From NCBI GenBank assembly GCA_049116495.1, contig JAGDYV010000036.1, forward strand, positions 1-64,000: a stretch of DNA of 64,000 nucleotides, in the 5' to 3' direction. This stretch comes from CAJQQK01 sp049116495. Lineage in GTDB: Bacteria > Pseudomonadota > Alphaproteobacteria > Rhizobiales > Hyphomicrobiaceae. The notes under the pieces were generated by a model. It had not been told where the DNA came from. It saw only the letters and a program-made list of their open reading frames with translations, and made no database searches. Positions 42,688-52,543 of the stretch are shown here, piece after piece; within the stretch, counting starts at the first letter, position 1, and every line of letters starts with the position of its first letter. The position numbers and the translations under genes were made by a program.

Positions 42688-42737
42688 CCGATGAGCGCTT
42701 GATAATTTCGTTGTCGGCAAACGAAGGACACACACGC

Positions 42738-43997
42738 ATGACCGAGATGAACAACAATGTGTTGGATCAGGCGCGTGAGGAAGCATTGTCCGTGCCGCTC
42801 GACGAAATTCATCTTGGAGAAGCTCACCGCTTCGAGAGCAATACGCACTGGCCGTTCTTTGATCGCGTTCGTCGTGAGGCCCCCGTTCACTTCTGCCCGG
42901 AAAGTGAATTCGGTCCCTATTGGTCCATCATGAGGTGGGACGATATCATGACGGCTGAAACATCTCACAAGGCGCTATCGTCTGCAGACGGTATATTTAT
43001 CGGGGACCGGGCCGCCGATTTCGTTCCGCGCAGTTTCATTACCTCCGACGAGCCGCTGCATGGGACGTGGCGCAAACCGACAATGCCGGCTGTGGGACCA
43101 CAGCGCTTACAGGAATTGCAGACCCTGGTTCGAGAGCGTGTCGGGAAGATCCTTGACGACCTTCCGCGCAATGAAACCTTCAATTGGGTCGAGCTGGTTT
43201 CGATAGAACTCACCACCCAAATGCTGGCGACATTATTCGATTTTCCGTGGGAGGACCGGCGGCTTTTGACGTTCTGGTCGGATACCGTCACCAATACCGA
43301 CCAGATGGGGTATGCCTCGATTTCGGCTGAGGAACGTCAGAAAATTCTGATGGAGTGTGCCGCCTATTTCCAAGAGCTATGGACGGAGCGCGCCAAGGCA
43401 GAACCGCGCCACGATTTCATTTCTCTGTTGGCTCACCACCCAGATACGAAAGATCTCAATGAGGCACCACTCGACTTGCTTGGCAATCTCATGTTGTTGA
43501 TCGTTGGCGGCAATGATACGACGCGCAATTCCATATCCGGCGGGCTCAACGCACTGAACGAAAATCCGGATCAGTACGATCGATTGCGCGCCGGCGGCAT
43601 GGACTTAGTTCCCAACATGGTATCTGAAATCATTCGCTGGCAAACGCCGCTTGCCCACATGCGGCGGCGTGCGATCGAAGATTGTGAAATCGGCGGAAAG
43701 CAGATCAGAACGGGTGACAAAGTCATTATGTGGTACGTGTCCGGCAACCGTGACGACGCCAAATTCACCGAGCCGTACAAGTTCCGGATTGAGCGCGACA
43801 ACGCACGCAACCATATCTCATTTGGTTTCGGCATTCACCGCTGCATGGGCAACAGGGTTGCGGAAATGCAATTACGTATTCTTTGGGAAGAGATTCTGAA
43901 GCGTTTTGATCGCATTGATGTCGTTGGAGAAGCAAAGCGCACGCGATCCAATTTCGTGATGGGCTTCGAAGACCTTCCGGTAAAGATTGCCGCATAA
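42738..43997 (+). CDS. Cytochrome P450
   Basis: 419 residues, soluble bacterial type. Oxygen-binding motif VGGNDTTRNSISGG, ExxR motif SEIIRW and haem loop FGFGIHRCMGNRVA with the axial Cys are intact. The bacterial P450s most like it oxidise terpenoids, alkanes, steroids or aromatic compounds. ATG 42738 chosen; GAAGGA upstream. No ferredoxin or reductase gene is adjacent. Confidence 0.93.
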   Translation: MTEMNNNVLDQAREEALSVPLDEIHLGEAHRFESNTHWPFFDRVRREAPVHFCPESEFGPYWSIMRWDDIMTAETSHKALSSADGIFIGDRAADFVPRSFITSDEPLHGTWRKPTMPAVGPQRLQELQTLVRERVGKILDDLPRNETFNWVELVSIELTTQMLATLFDFPWEDRRLLTFWSDTVTNTDQMGYASISAEERQKILMECAAYFQELWTERAKAEPRHDFISLLAHHPDTKDLNEAPLDLLGNLMLLIVGGNDTTRNSISGGLNALNENPDQYDRLRAGGMDLVPNMVSEIIRWQTPLAHMRRRAIEDCEIGGKQIRTGDKVIMWYVSGNRDDAKFTEPYKFRIERDNARNHISFGFGIHRCMGNRVAEMQLRILWEEILKRFDRIDVVGEAKRTRSNFVMGFEDLPVKIAA

Positions 43998-44071
43998 ATT
44001 GGGTCGTTGCGACCCGTGAAGAATGTCGGCAATTGAATCTGGCTAGCATAGCAAAGCAATAGGTAAGAAGT

Positions 44072-45181
44072 ATGGTTACACACTGGCCGGAGCCGGGCCA
44101 ATGGCAGCGCGCAGTTCCAAAGAGCAGCGGCCTCGATGGTCTCGCGGTTGATCGAGCCGTCGAATTCGCGGTTGCTCATGAGTCGTCCATGAACCGGAAT
44201 ATTCGGCAGGCCCTTGTCGATGGTCATTTTTCCGAGCCGCCACCGATTAACAAGATTGTCGGACCCGTTAAAGATCGTGACGCGCCGAACGGAGTGATCA
44301 TTCGTGGTGGCCGCATCGTTGCCGAATGGGGTGATGTCGAGCGAGTCGATATGACGTTCAGTGCAACAAAAAGCTATCTGTCGCTGTGTGCAGGACTTGC
44401 GGTGAAAGATGGGTTGATTCCCGATATTCACGCACCCGTCCGCGAACTTGTCGATGACGGCGGATTTGACAGTCCGCAAAACCGTCCAATCACGTGGTTG
44501 CAACTCTTGCAGCTGACGAGTGAATGGCAAGGCGAGTTGTGGGACAAGCCAGATTCAATCGACCACAATCGCAATCTCTCATCGAAGCCCGGCGAGGCAA
44601 CGCTTAAGGGCAAGCTGCGCACGATGCAGGAACCCGGAACCTACTGGGAATACAACGATGTTCGTGTCAATCGATTGGCGCTTGCTCTGTTGCGCGTTTT
44701 TAAGCGGCCGTTGCCTGAAGTTTTGAAAGAGCGGATCATGGATCCGATCGGTGCGTCAAACACCTGGGAGTGGCATGGCTATGAAAATTCGTTTGTTGAG
44801 ATAGACGGGCAGCGCATGCAATCGGTTTCGGGTGGCGGTCATTGGGGCGGCGGTTTGTGGATTAGCACGCTGGATCACGCCCGGGTCGGTCTGCTGATGT
44901 TGAACGAAGGGAATTGGAATGGTCGTGAGGTCATTTCGAGAGACTGGATCAAGTTGTCGACGACGCCTTGCGGCCTAAACAAGAGCTACGGTTTGCTATG
45001 GTGGCTGAACGCGATCGGTGAGCAGGCACCGGCTGCTCCGCAAAGCAACTTCTTCGCGATGGGTGTGGGCGCCAATTATATCTGGGTGGACCCTGACCAT
45101 GACATGGTCTGCGTGACCAGATGGATACAAAAGGAGCACTTCGCAGAGTTCGCAGAAAAGGTCATGGATGCCGTTCTGTAG
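44072..45181 (+). CDS. Class C beta-lactamase-fold serine hydrolase
   Basis: 369 residues. SxxK motif SATK near residue 98 marks the nucleophile, the Y-x-N-like YWEYNDVRVN near 193, and GHWGGG later. The family includes esterases, peptidases and lactamases. No signal peptide, so it is likely cytoplasmic and metabolic rather than an antibiotic resistance enzyme. It lies 74 bp after the P450 gene in the same direction. Confidence 0.87.
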   Translation: MVTHWPEPGQWQRAVPKSSGLDGLAVDRAVEFAVAHESSMNRNIRQALVDGHFSEPPPINKIVGPVKDRDAPNGVIIRGGRIVAEWGDVERVDMTFSATKSYLSLCAGLAVKDGLIPDIHAPVRELVDDGGFDSPQNRPITWLQLLQLTSEWQGELWDKPDSIDHNRNLSSKPGEATLKGKLRTMQEPGTYWEYNDVRVNRLALALLRVFKRPLPEVLKERIMDPIGASNTWEWHGYENSFVEIDGQRMQSVSGGGHWGGGLWISTLDHARVGLLMLNEGNWNGREVISRDWIKLSTTPCGLNKSYGLLWWLNAIGEQAPAAPQSNFFAMGVGANYIWVDPDHDMVCVTRWIQKEHFAEFAEKVMDAVL

Positions 45182-45648
45182 GCTTTGCCGAACACGGCAG
45201 GCTGCAATGCCTAAGTCATTGTTGACTTGATCAATCGGCTCAAGTCGCATTGCGAGATTGAAAATCTCTTTCGCGACATTGTCTCGTTCCGACGGCCAGT
45301 CCTGGCCGGGCCGGCACGCCGCAGGGAAAGAGCACTGACCAGGCTAAAACCATCAAGCGGGCATGCCACGACACGAGTATCTCGACATTATGCGCACGGC
45401 TCGAAACGATGGGCGCCAACAGCACTTCGGTTGCCAGCCCAGTCGATGTCATGCTCGGTCAGCGAATTGGCGATCGTAACGGGCACAGTCCGTTTCTTGC
45501 GATCGAGCAATGCGTCGGCCGCGAGAAATGCGTTCCAGGCAATTCGAGAAGTGAAGATGGATGCTGAGACGAGTTCAGGGCGAGTGATTGGCAAACCGGC
45601 CATGTGTGTGGCCTGGTCATCAGTTGCAGTGACGACCAGGCCAAGCCG
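45182..45648. other. Gap with a possible gene fragment on the minus strand
   Basis: About 466 bases. On the minus strand, from about 45640 to 45388, the frame reads LVVTATDDQA, MAGLPITRPE, SRIAWNAFLAADALLDRKK and SLTEHDIDWAG, which looks like real protein but I do not recognise it and see no start region. It may be a remnant. A small hairpin (GAGATT-GAA-AATCTC) lies near 45255-45269. Confidence 0.3.
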
Positions 45649-46128
45649 TTACTTTCCTTTCAATTGCCGAAGCGCACCGGCCCAATCTTCGACATGGAAG
45701 GTCTTGATAATCTTTCCATTCTCGAGCGTGTGGATGTCGATTGACATAATCATGAAGCTCTTGCCTTTGCCATCGACCCCAAAAAGTGGTCCCTTAGGCG
45801 TCCCGGTAGCACGGCCTCGAACGATGACCCGATTGCCAGCCTGGATCATTTCCTCAACCTTCCAGTTCATGTCAGGGATGAGTTTTGCAAAAAAGCCCAA
45901 CTGACCAATGAAGGCGTTTGCGGTTTTATTCTTGCCTGAGTAGTTGCCAACGCTCTGCCAGTTGTCGGCCACATTGGCCCGAAACGTTTTGGCATGTGAG
46001 GTCGAGCCTGGATTGCTTAGAAAATCATAGAACGTTTTCACCGCGGCCTTGTCGTTTGCGGCAGCTCCTGTCGTCAGGGACGTGGCTGAAAGCAAAGCCA
46101 CGACCAACAGAGTTCCAATTCTAAGCAT
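45649..46128 (-). CDS. Secreted SnoaL/NTF2-like protein
   Basis: 159 residues. Signal peptide of about 24 residues, then a compact NTF2-like fold (VKTFYDFLSN, WKVEEMIQAGNRVIVRGRATG, SIDIHTLENGKIIKTFHVEDW). Related proteins are polyketide cyclases, ester cyclases or binding proteins with SnoaL fold. AAGGAG lies 7 bases upstream of ATG 46128. Divergent from the LysR gene, so probably its target. Confidence 0.85.
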   Translation of the reverse strand: MLRIGTLLVVALLSATSLTTGAAANDKAAVKTFYDFLSNPGSTSHAKTFRANVADNWQSVGNYSGKNKTANAFIGQLGFFAKLIPDMNWKVEEMIQAGNRVIVRGRATGTPKGPLFGVDGKGKSFMIMSIDIHTLENGKIIKTFHVEDWAGALRQLKGK

Positions 46129-46207
46129 GCTTAATCTCCTTGATTGCAGATATTCCAACGCCGATCATTGGCGGTGACGTTGAATGTAGACAAAGGAGGT
46201 TTGCGTG

Positions 46208-46222
46208 ATTAGATGGTGTAAT
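46208..46222. promoter_or_regulatory. Candidate LysR box
   Basis: ATTA-N7-TAAT, a dyad that fits the T-N11-A consensus of LysR-family sites, in the 123-bp region between the LysR gene and the divergent NTF2-like gene. Confidence 0.45.
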
Positions 46223-46251
46223 TAGAATTTATTAATCGAAAAATTGGACCA

Positions 46252-47124
46252 ATGATAAATCACCTGAGGGCCCTCGCCGTCTTCGCGAAAACAGTGGAAC
46301 ATGGCTCCTTCCGGGCCGCGGCCGACGATTTGGAATTGTCGCCATCGGTCGTCAGTCATCATATTTCACAGCTTGAGGAGCAACTTGGCGTTGCGCTTCT
46401 GTATCGATCGACACGGACGTTATCGCTGACAAGAGATGGTGAGCGCTTGATTGGTGCAGCACAGGCCATGCTAAGTGCGGCAGAGGATGGCATAAACACC
46501 GTTCTCGACCATGCGTCGGGACTGAGTGGCGAACTGCAAATCACCGCGCCCGCAGTTCTTGCCCAGTCGCCGCTCGCAGACAAGATTACACAATTCTTGA
46601 GGGTGCACCCAGGTGTCAAGATTTCGATCGATTTTTCCGACGATCGGCGCGATGTCGTCGCCGATGGAATCGACGTGGCAATACGGATGGGTTGGCTTCG
46701 TGACAGTGCTTTGAAGGCAAGAAAGCTCTATGACGTGGAAAGGGTTCTGGTCGCATCAAATAGTTTGCTGACGGGAAGGCCTGTGCCGAAATCGCCGAAG
46801 GACCTTGAAGATTGGGATTGGCTTGACCTCGCATCCGTGCCGTTGAAGCCAATATTTCGGCATGCCTCCCAAAAAACGATCACCTTGCGTCCTGCTACGA
46901 GGTTGACCGCTAATAGTGCGGCCGCCCTTTACCAGTTCGTTGCCCGAGGCGCAGGAATCGCCGCTCTGCCACGTTTCCTTGCGGAAGCTGATATTCAGGC
47001 CGGCACTACGCAGGTGCTTCTGCCGGAGTGGCGCATTTCGTCGATTGCTGTCTATGCAGTGCGCCCTCAAAACGCAACACGTGATGGCCTGACGGCAACG
47101 TTCGTAAACTCCCTGGCCAAGTGA
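46252..47124 (+). CDS. LysR-family transcriptional regulator
   Basis: 290 residues. N-terminal winged helix with FAKTVEHGSFRAAADDLELSPS and VVSHHISQLEEQLGVALLYRST, then the substrate-binding domain. Probably controls the divergent NTF2-like gene and perhaps itself. The C-terminal sensing domain gives no hint of the ligand. Confidence 0.92.
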   Translation: MINHLRALAVFAKTVEHGSFRAAADDLELSPSVVSHHISQLEEQLGVALLYRSTRTLSLTRDGERLIGAAQAMLSAAEDGINTVLDHASGLSGELQITAPAVLAQSPLADKITQFLRVHPGVKISIDFSDDRRDVVADGIDVAIRMGWLRDSALKARKLYDVERVLVASNSLLTGRPVPKSPKDLEDWDWLDLASVPLKPIFRHASQKTITLRPATRLTANSAAALYQFVARGAGIAALPRFLAEADIQAGTTQVLLPEWRISSIAVYAVRPQNATRDGLTATFVNSLAK

Positions 47125-47238
47125 TGATTGGGATAAGGTAATGTCCCAGCTCTTGTCCGAGATGCAAGAAGTCCCGAACGGACTCATCGCGCAAATGTCG
47201 CGTTGGCTGGAACATGTCCGTCGGTAAGCGCAGAGCAG

Positions 47239-49206
47239 CTAATTCGACCTGTCTTTGAACCAGTTGATCAGGCCGCCTGCGAAGAAAATCTCTCGCTGCC
47301 GTGCCGACATTTGATAGTGCGCCGAGATATCAAGATCTTTGCCAGCAACGTATACGGTCACGGGAGCATCGTTGCGAACCGCATCGTGTATGTTTCGCAA
47401 CTGCAGGACATCGCCGGCATCGAGTACGTCGTAGTCTTCCTGCCGGTCAAACGAGAGTGGCAGAATGCCGGCATTGATCAGATTCTGTTGATGAATGCGC
47501 GCGAATGATTTCGCGAGCACCAGGCGCAGGCCGAGAAACTGCGGACAGAGCGCCGCATGTTCACGACTCGAGCCCTGCCCGTAATTTGTGCCACCAACCA
47601 AGGCATGGCCGCCAGACATCTGGTGTGACTTCGCGCGGGCCACATATTCTGGGTCGTGCCGCCTGAAGCAGAACTCTGCGAGGCCGGCAAGATTGGAACG
47701 AAATGGAAGCGCCTCCGCGCCCGCCGGGCTGATTGTATCTGTCGAGACATCATTGCCGAGCAGCAAGAGTACCGGCACCTCGATCGTGTCGGGCAATGGC
47801 ATGATCGGTGCGAGCGGCGTGATGTTCGGCCCAAACGCCAATTGAACCTTTGCTGCTTCAGCGCGCGGCAATGGCGCCTGCAATGCGCCGGGGAGGGGGG
47901 ACGCACGCTCAGGCAGCACGACATTCGGATACCCCAGCCGGAGCTCGCAGCCCCAGTCGCGCGGGTCTGTGATCACGCCCGCCAGTGCCGACGCTGTTGC
48001 CGTCTCCGGGCTGCAAAGATAGACACGATCGTCCTTGTTACCAGACCGGCCATCGAAATTACGCGGCGTCGTGCGCAGTGAGTTCTTGCCTGAGGCCGGC
48101 GCCTGCCCCATGCCGTTACAACCATTGCATCCGGCTTGATGCATGCGACCGCCGGCCTGGATGAGGTGTGCGATCGAACCGGACAACATCAGGTCGGCGA
48201 GAACCTGTCGGCTGCTCGGGTTGATGTCAAACGACACATTCGGTGGCACGATCCGTCCGGCAACCATTTGAGCAGCAATTGCAAAGTCGCGGTAACCCGG
48301 ATTGGCCGACGATCCAATGTAGGCTTGATACACCGGTGCACCTGCCACCTCACGCACCGGCACGACATTGTCCGGGCTGCCCGGTGTCGCAATCAGCGGG
48401 ACGAGATCTGAAAGATCCATTTCGTCAGTGACGTCATAGGTACAGTTCGCATCAGCTGCGATCGCGCTGAACGCATCACCTCGGCCATGCGCTTCCATGA
48501 ATATTCGAACCTGTTCGTCGGCGGGAAACACGGAGGTCGTCGCGCCAAGCTCGGCGCCCATATTGCAGATCACGTGTCGGTCCATCGCCGAGAGCGCGCC
48601 AACGCCTGGGCCGAAGTATTCGATAATGCGCCCGACACCGCCTTTAACCGAGTGTCGCCGCAACATTTCAAGAATCACATCTTTGGCGCTGACCCAATCG
48701 GGCAGTTTTCCTGTCAAACGAACGCCCCATACCTCTGGCATGTTCAGCGCCAGTGGTTCGCCGGCCAGAACTGTTGCTACTTCAACAGAGCCAGCCCCGA
48801 TCGCCAGCACCCCAAGCGCACCGGCCGCCGGTGTGTGCGAGTCCGCCCCAACCAGAAGCGTTCCAGGTACGCCGAACCGTTCCATATGCACGGGATGAGA
48901 GATGCCATTCCCAGGCCTTGAAAAATACAAACCGAAGCGCTCGGCTGCGGATTGCAGGAACAGATGATCGTCGCCGTTCTTAAAGTCGGCCTGGAAGAGG
49001 TTATGGTCGATATATTGGCAGGCGAGACCGACCCGGATTCTGTCCAGGCCGATCGCATCAAGCGCCTGGATCGTGAGGGTTGCTGTTCCGTCGTGCAACA
49101 GAGCCTGGTCAACAGAAAGACGGACTTCTTCGCCGACATTCATCTCGCCACCGACAAGATGAGTGGCGAGAATCTTGCGCGTGAGATTTTGGGGCGCAGC
49201 GGTCAA
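47239..49206 (-). CDS. Aconitase-family hydro-lyase (Aquifex-type)
   Basis: 655 residues, TTG start at 49206 (no in-frame ATG upstream and the conserved N-terminus begins here). Motifs: VGADSHTPAAGALG, the cluster segment QAGCNGCNGMGQAP, and the C-terminal swivelling domain with VGGTNYGQGSSREHAAL. In most aconitases a third cluster Cys sits in GSCTN; here that segment reads IGSSANPGYRDF. It likely hydrates/dehydrates a tricarboxylic or hydroxy acid. Single gene, neighbour of a TauD-type dioxygenase in the same direction. Confidence 0.88.
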   Translation of the reverse strand: MTAAPQNLTRKILATHLVGGEMNVGEEVRLSVDQALLHDGTATLTIQALDAIGLDRIRVGLACQYIDHNLFQADFKNGDDHLFLQSAAERFGLYFSRPGNGISHPVHMERFGVPGTLLVGADSHTPAAGALGVLAIGAGSVEVATVLAGEPLALNMPEVWGVRLTGKLPDWVSAKDVILEMLRRHSVKGGVGRIIEYFGPGVGALSAMDRHVICNMGAELGATTSVFPADEQVRIFMEAHGRGDAFSAIAADANCTYDVTDEMDLSDLVPLIATPGSPDNVVPVREVAGAPVYQAYIGSSANPGYRDFAIAAQMVAGRIVPPNVSFDINPSSRQVLADLMLSGSIAHLIQAGGRMHQAGCNGCNGMGQAPASGKNSLRTTPRNFDGRSGNKDDRVYLCSPETATASALAGVITDPRDWGCELRLGYPNVVLPERASPLPGALQAPLPRAEAAKVQLAFGPNITPLAPIMPLPDTIEVPVLLLLGNDVSTDTISPAGAEALPFRSNLAGLAEFCFRRHDPEYVARAKSHQMSGGHALVGGTNYGQGSSREHAALCPQFLGLRLVLAKSFARIHQQNLINAGILPLSFDRQEDYDVLDAGDVLQLRNIHDAVRNDAPVTVYVAGKDLDISAHYQMSARQREIFFAGGLINWFKDRSN

Positions 49207-49313
49207 GGCAGCCGTCTCGCGTTTGGCAGTCTCCGATGGTTTGGATTTGGTCTTTGGGCGTTCATGTTGTTGGCCGCAATGTGTGCATTTGATCGAACTT
49301 GGCTTGCACTCTC

Positions 49314-50393
49314 TTATTCCGCTCTGACTTCTGCCATGGGATCAAGCGTCGCAATCGGCGTCACGCCAGGCACCGAGATGCCATTCGGCCGGCCATGCCT
49401 TGTGCCACCTTGAAATGCGTCATCGATCATCGCCTTCGGCAACGGTGGGCCATCATCGCAGGCAAGCCAAAGGCGCAAAAGGTGGCGGCGCCGGTCAGGG
49501 TCTGGATGATCCTCGTAGGTCGTACGCGAGTGGAGGATGACGTGGTTGTTCAGAAACTGCATGTCGCCGGGGGCAAACTCCATGTCGAGATGGAAGGCGG
49601 GATCCGCGGCCAATGCATCGATCGCATCAAAAGCGGCTTCTTGTTGGACGGTCACGGGGGGCGCGCCGTTCAGCAATTGTCCTTTGCGGATGGCACTGCG
49701 CACATAGGTCGTAACAACGTTGCCATCGTTTGGCATGAAAATCGGTGTCATCGCCCACGGTTTCTGTCCCGCCGGCACCTCGCTCCAGCGCGTGCGCGCA
49801 ATCGGCTGGGTCAAAGCGGCGGCAAGCTCCGGCTTCTTGCGCACCAGTTCGTTGTAGATCGCAACTGAACTGGCAATGCTTGAGAGCCCGCCACGCTTTG
49901 CAGCCCGAATGCAAAGCAACCCGACAATATCGGAGTAATCCGTATGATAAGGAAGGCGCGCGCTGGTCTGATAACCGCGCGTGTCCGGCTTGGCATAGTC
50001 GAGGCCGATGTCGGTGACGTGTCCAAGCATATGGTTCTTGCCGTTCTGCGGGACAGCATCTCCGAGATGCAGGCCGATCGCCCAGTAGGCCCAGGCGTTG
50101 TCCTCCAATGCATGGTCGTCGACCGGCATCCCGCCCAACATCGCAAAACCGCGTCCATGCAGGAGTTCTTTGCGCATATTGGCGAGCCGTTCTCCGAGGA
50201 TGGAAAGCGGTGCATCGGCACGTGATAAACTCAGGAGATCGTTTGACTTGGTGCGTAAAGATGCAACGAGATCATAAAGTTCGCTGACCTCCCGATCACT
50301 CAGGGCTTGTTTCCACTCGCTGCTTCGGTCAGCCAAATCCGGGCCGTGCCACGCGGCCGGGGATGCGACCGGTTTCAACTCAATGGAAGGCAT
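49314..50393 (-). CDS. TauD/TfdA-family 2-oxoglutarate dioxygenase
   Basis: 359 residues. The iron ligands HTDYSD and H of VILHSRTTYEDH, and the 2-oxoglutarate-binding Arg in RRRHLLRLWL, are readable. Members hydroxylate taurine, phenoxyacids, gamma-butyrobetaine and other small acids. ATG 50393 was chosen at the conserved start. It is upstream of the aconitase gene in the same direction, 107 bp apart, and may share its transcript. Confidence 0.88.
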   Translation of the reverse strand: MPSIELKPVASPAAWHGPDLADRSSEWKQALSDREVSELYDLVASLRTKSNDLLSLSRADAPLSILGERLANMRKELLHGRGFAMLGGMPVDDHALEDNAWAYWAIGLHLGDAVPQNGKNHMLGHVTDIGLDYAKPDTRGYQTSARLPYHTDYSDIVGLLCIRAAKRGGLSSIASSVAIYNELVRKKPELAAALTQPIARTRWSEVPAGQKPWAMTPIFMPNDGNVVTTYVRSAIRKGQLLNGAPPVTVQQEAAFDAIDALAADPAFHLDMEFAPGDMQFLNNHVILHSRTTYEDHPDPDRRRHLLRLWLACDDGPPLPKAMIDDAFQGGTRHGRPNGISVPGVTPIATLDPMAEVRAE

Positions 50394-50574
50394 ACGACGT
50401 GTTCTCACTGTTTCGAGTTTTCCGTGATGCAGTATAGCGCTTGCGCACTGTATTACCATGCCGGTTGACCACCCCGATAGACATGACCGGAACCCGTGTT
50501 TCGGCAGGCAGTGGCAGGATCGGTTTTGGACGGAAGTTCGACGCTCGTATCAGGTGTCAAGAAAGCCTCTGGGC

Positions 50575-52179
50575 CTAGCTGTGTGCCTGAAAGTCTTCGC
50601 CTATCATGTCGGCCGCTTTCTCAGCGATCATGATGGTTGCCGCATTGGTATTTCCCGAGACCAGCGTCGGCATCACCGAGGCGTCAACGACGCGTAGCCC
50701 CGTTACACCATTGACGCGAAGGCGCGGGTCCACCACGGCTTGCGGATCGCTGCCCATACGGCAGGTGCCGACGGGGTGAAAACCGGTGGTTGCCGCGCGC
50801 CGCACATACTCGAGAAGCTCCTCGTCTGTTTCCACGCCAATGCCCGGTCGGTATTCCTCTTTGACATAGGCACTCAACGCAACGGTGCTTGCCAACCTCC
50901 GCGCCAGCTTGGCGCCGCTGATAAGGGTCGCCCGGTCATAATTGGTACTCAGATAGTTTGGCTGGATAGCCGGAGGATCACGTGTGTCCTTCGACGTGAT
51001 GCGCACATGCCCCCGGCTGCTTGGGCGCATGGGATAGAACGATACGGTAAAGCCGGAAAATGCATGGGGCTGCTTGCCTCGATCGTCAGCACTGACCGTG
51101 CTTAAAAAATACTGGATATCCGGTGTTTTTGCATCGGGCATCACACGGCAGATGATGCCAGCCATCATCACCCCGACCGCCATCGGACCTTTGCGCAATA
51201 GGAGCCACTTGAGGCCGGTCAACAGCTTTGCGAACGGATTTCGAAGAGCATCATTCGTGGTGACGGGTTTGGTGCATTTGTACAAGAATCTGACAATCAG
51301 GTGGTCTTGCAGGTTTTCACCCACTTCCGGCCGGTCCGCGACAACCGCGATGTCGTGCGCCTTCAGCAACGCCGCGGGCCCGATACCTGACGCTTGTAAT
51401 AACTGCGGCGACTGCAGTGCGCCGGCGCACACGATCACTGAAAGCTTCGCGCTGACGGAATGCGATTTGCCGTCACGGGAATATCGCACGCCGACGGCAC
51501 GGGTGCCTTCAAACTCGATCTTTTCCACCATCGCGCCGGTCTCGACAGTCAGATTGCCGCGTCCCCTTGCCGGTTTGAGATAACCGGTCGCAGCTGAGCA
51601 GCGCTTTCCATTGCGTGTCGTAAGCTGCAGGTAGCCAGCGCCCTCCTGGTTCGGGCCATTGAAGTCGTCCGTCGCTGGAATTCCGAGTTCGCCAGCGCCG
51701 CGGATAAAGCCGTCGACAAGTTCGTTGCGATCGCCAATGTCCGATACGGCGAGAGGTCCGTCCGCGCCGTGGTAGGCACTCGCACCTCGAGAATTTGCTT
51801 CCGATTTGATGAAATACGGCAGCGTGTCGCGGGCGCTCCATCCGGTGGCACCCCGTTCTTCCCAGCCATCAAAGTCTTCGGGCTGACCGCGAATTTGGAT
51901 CATGCCGTTGATGGCGCTGGAACCACCCAGAGTGCGTCCTCGCGGCCAATAATCCTGCCGGCCATTGAGATGTTCTTGCGGCTCAGTTTCAAACCGCTAA
52001 TTGAGTTCAGCGTGAAACATCGTCTTTCCATACCCAATCGGAATATGTATCCAAGGATTGCGATCTGGCGGGCCGGCCTCCAAAAGCAAGACTGTGTACC
52101 GGCCTGTCTCGGTCAGACGATTGGCCAACACACAGCCGGCGGAACCTGCTCCAACAATCACAAAATCAAACGTTCGCAC
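50575..52179 (-). pseudogene. GMC-family oxidoreductase with one in-frame amber codon
   Basis: 534 sense codons in one continuous frame, interrupted only by TAG at 51997-51999 (codon 61). Before it: FAD site FVIVGAGSAGCVLANRL and PIGYGKTMFHAELN; after it: RFETEPQEHLNGR, GGSSAINGMI, FHPVGTCRMGSDP (active-site His) and the C-terminal SGNTNAATIMIAEKAADMI. Relatives have Trp (TGG) at the amber position, so a single G-to-A change explains it. Family members are choline or alcohol dehydrogenases. The gene is otherwise full length, so the break is recent, a sequencing error, or suppressed. Confidence 0.8.
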
Positions 52180-52543
52180 TGCTTCAGACTTTTCGCGTTT
52201 CGCTGGCTCATTCTGGGCCGGCGGTGAGTTGCATCAAACGGTGTTTGCTGATGCGCCGTCGTCAACCGTCCGTTCGTACGACACATTCAAGCACCCACGA
52301 GTTTAGTAGGCTGGGCGGCTGTGGCAGTGTCAAGCCCACGATCGGAGCTATCGGCCGGACGCTGATGCAAATCTGGTGAATGAAGTTTGATTGCTGCGTT
52401 TCGATCAAACCGACGTCCAACAAGCAACAAGTCGGTCCAAGCTTTGTCGCAACTTGATGCTAACGCGATCCTGACGGGACCAGGACAGAATGCGGTAAAT
52501 GAATCTTAGACTTCGACGCCAGATCAACAATCGGAGCCGATCA
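52180..52543. other. Divergent promoter region
   Basis: About 364 bases between the GMC gene (minus) and the monooxygenase gene (plus). GGAG at 52533-52536 is the RBS of the latter. No hairpin, repeat or RNA gene recognised. Confidence 0.35.
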
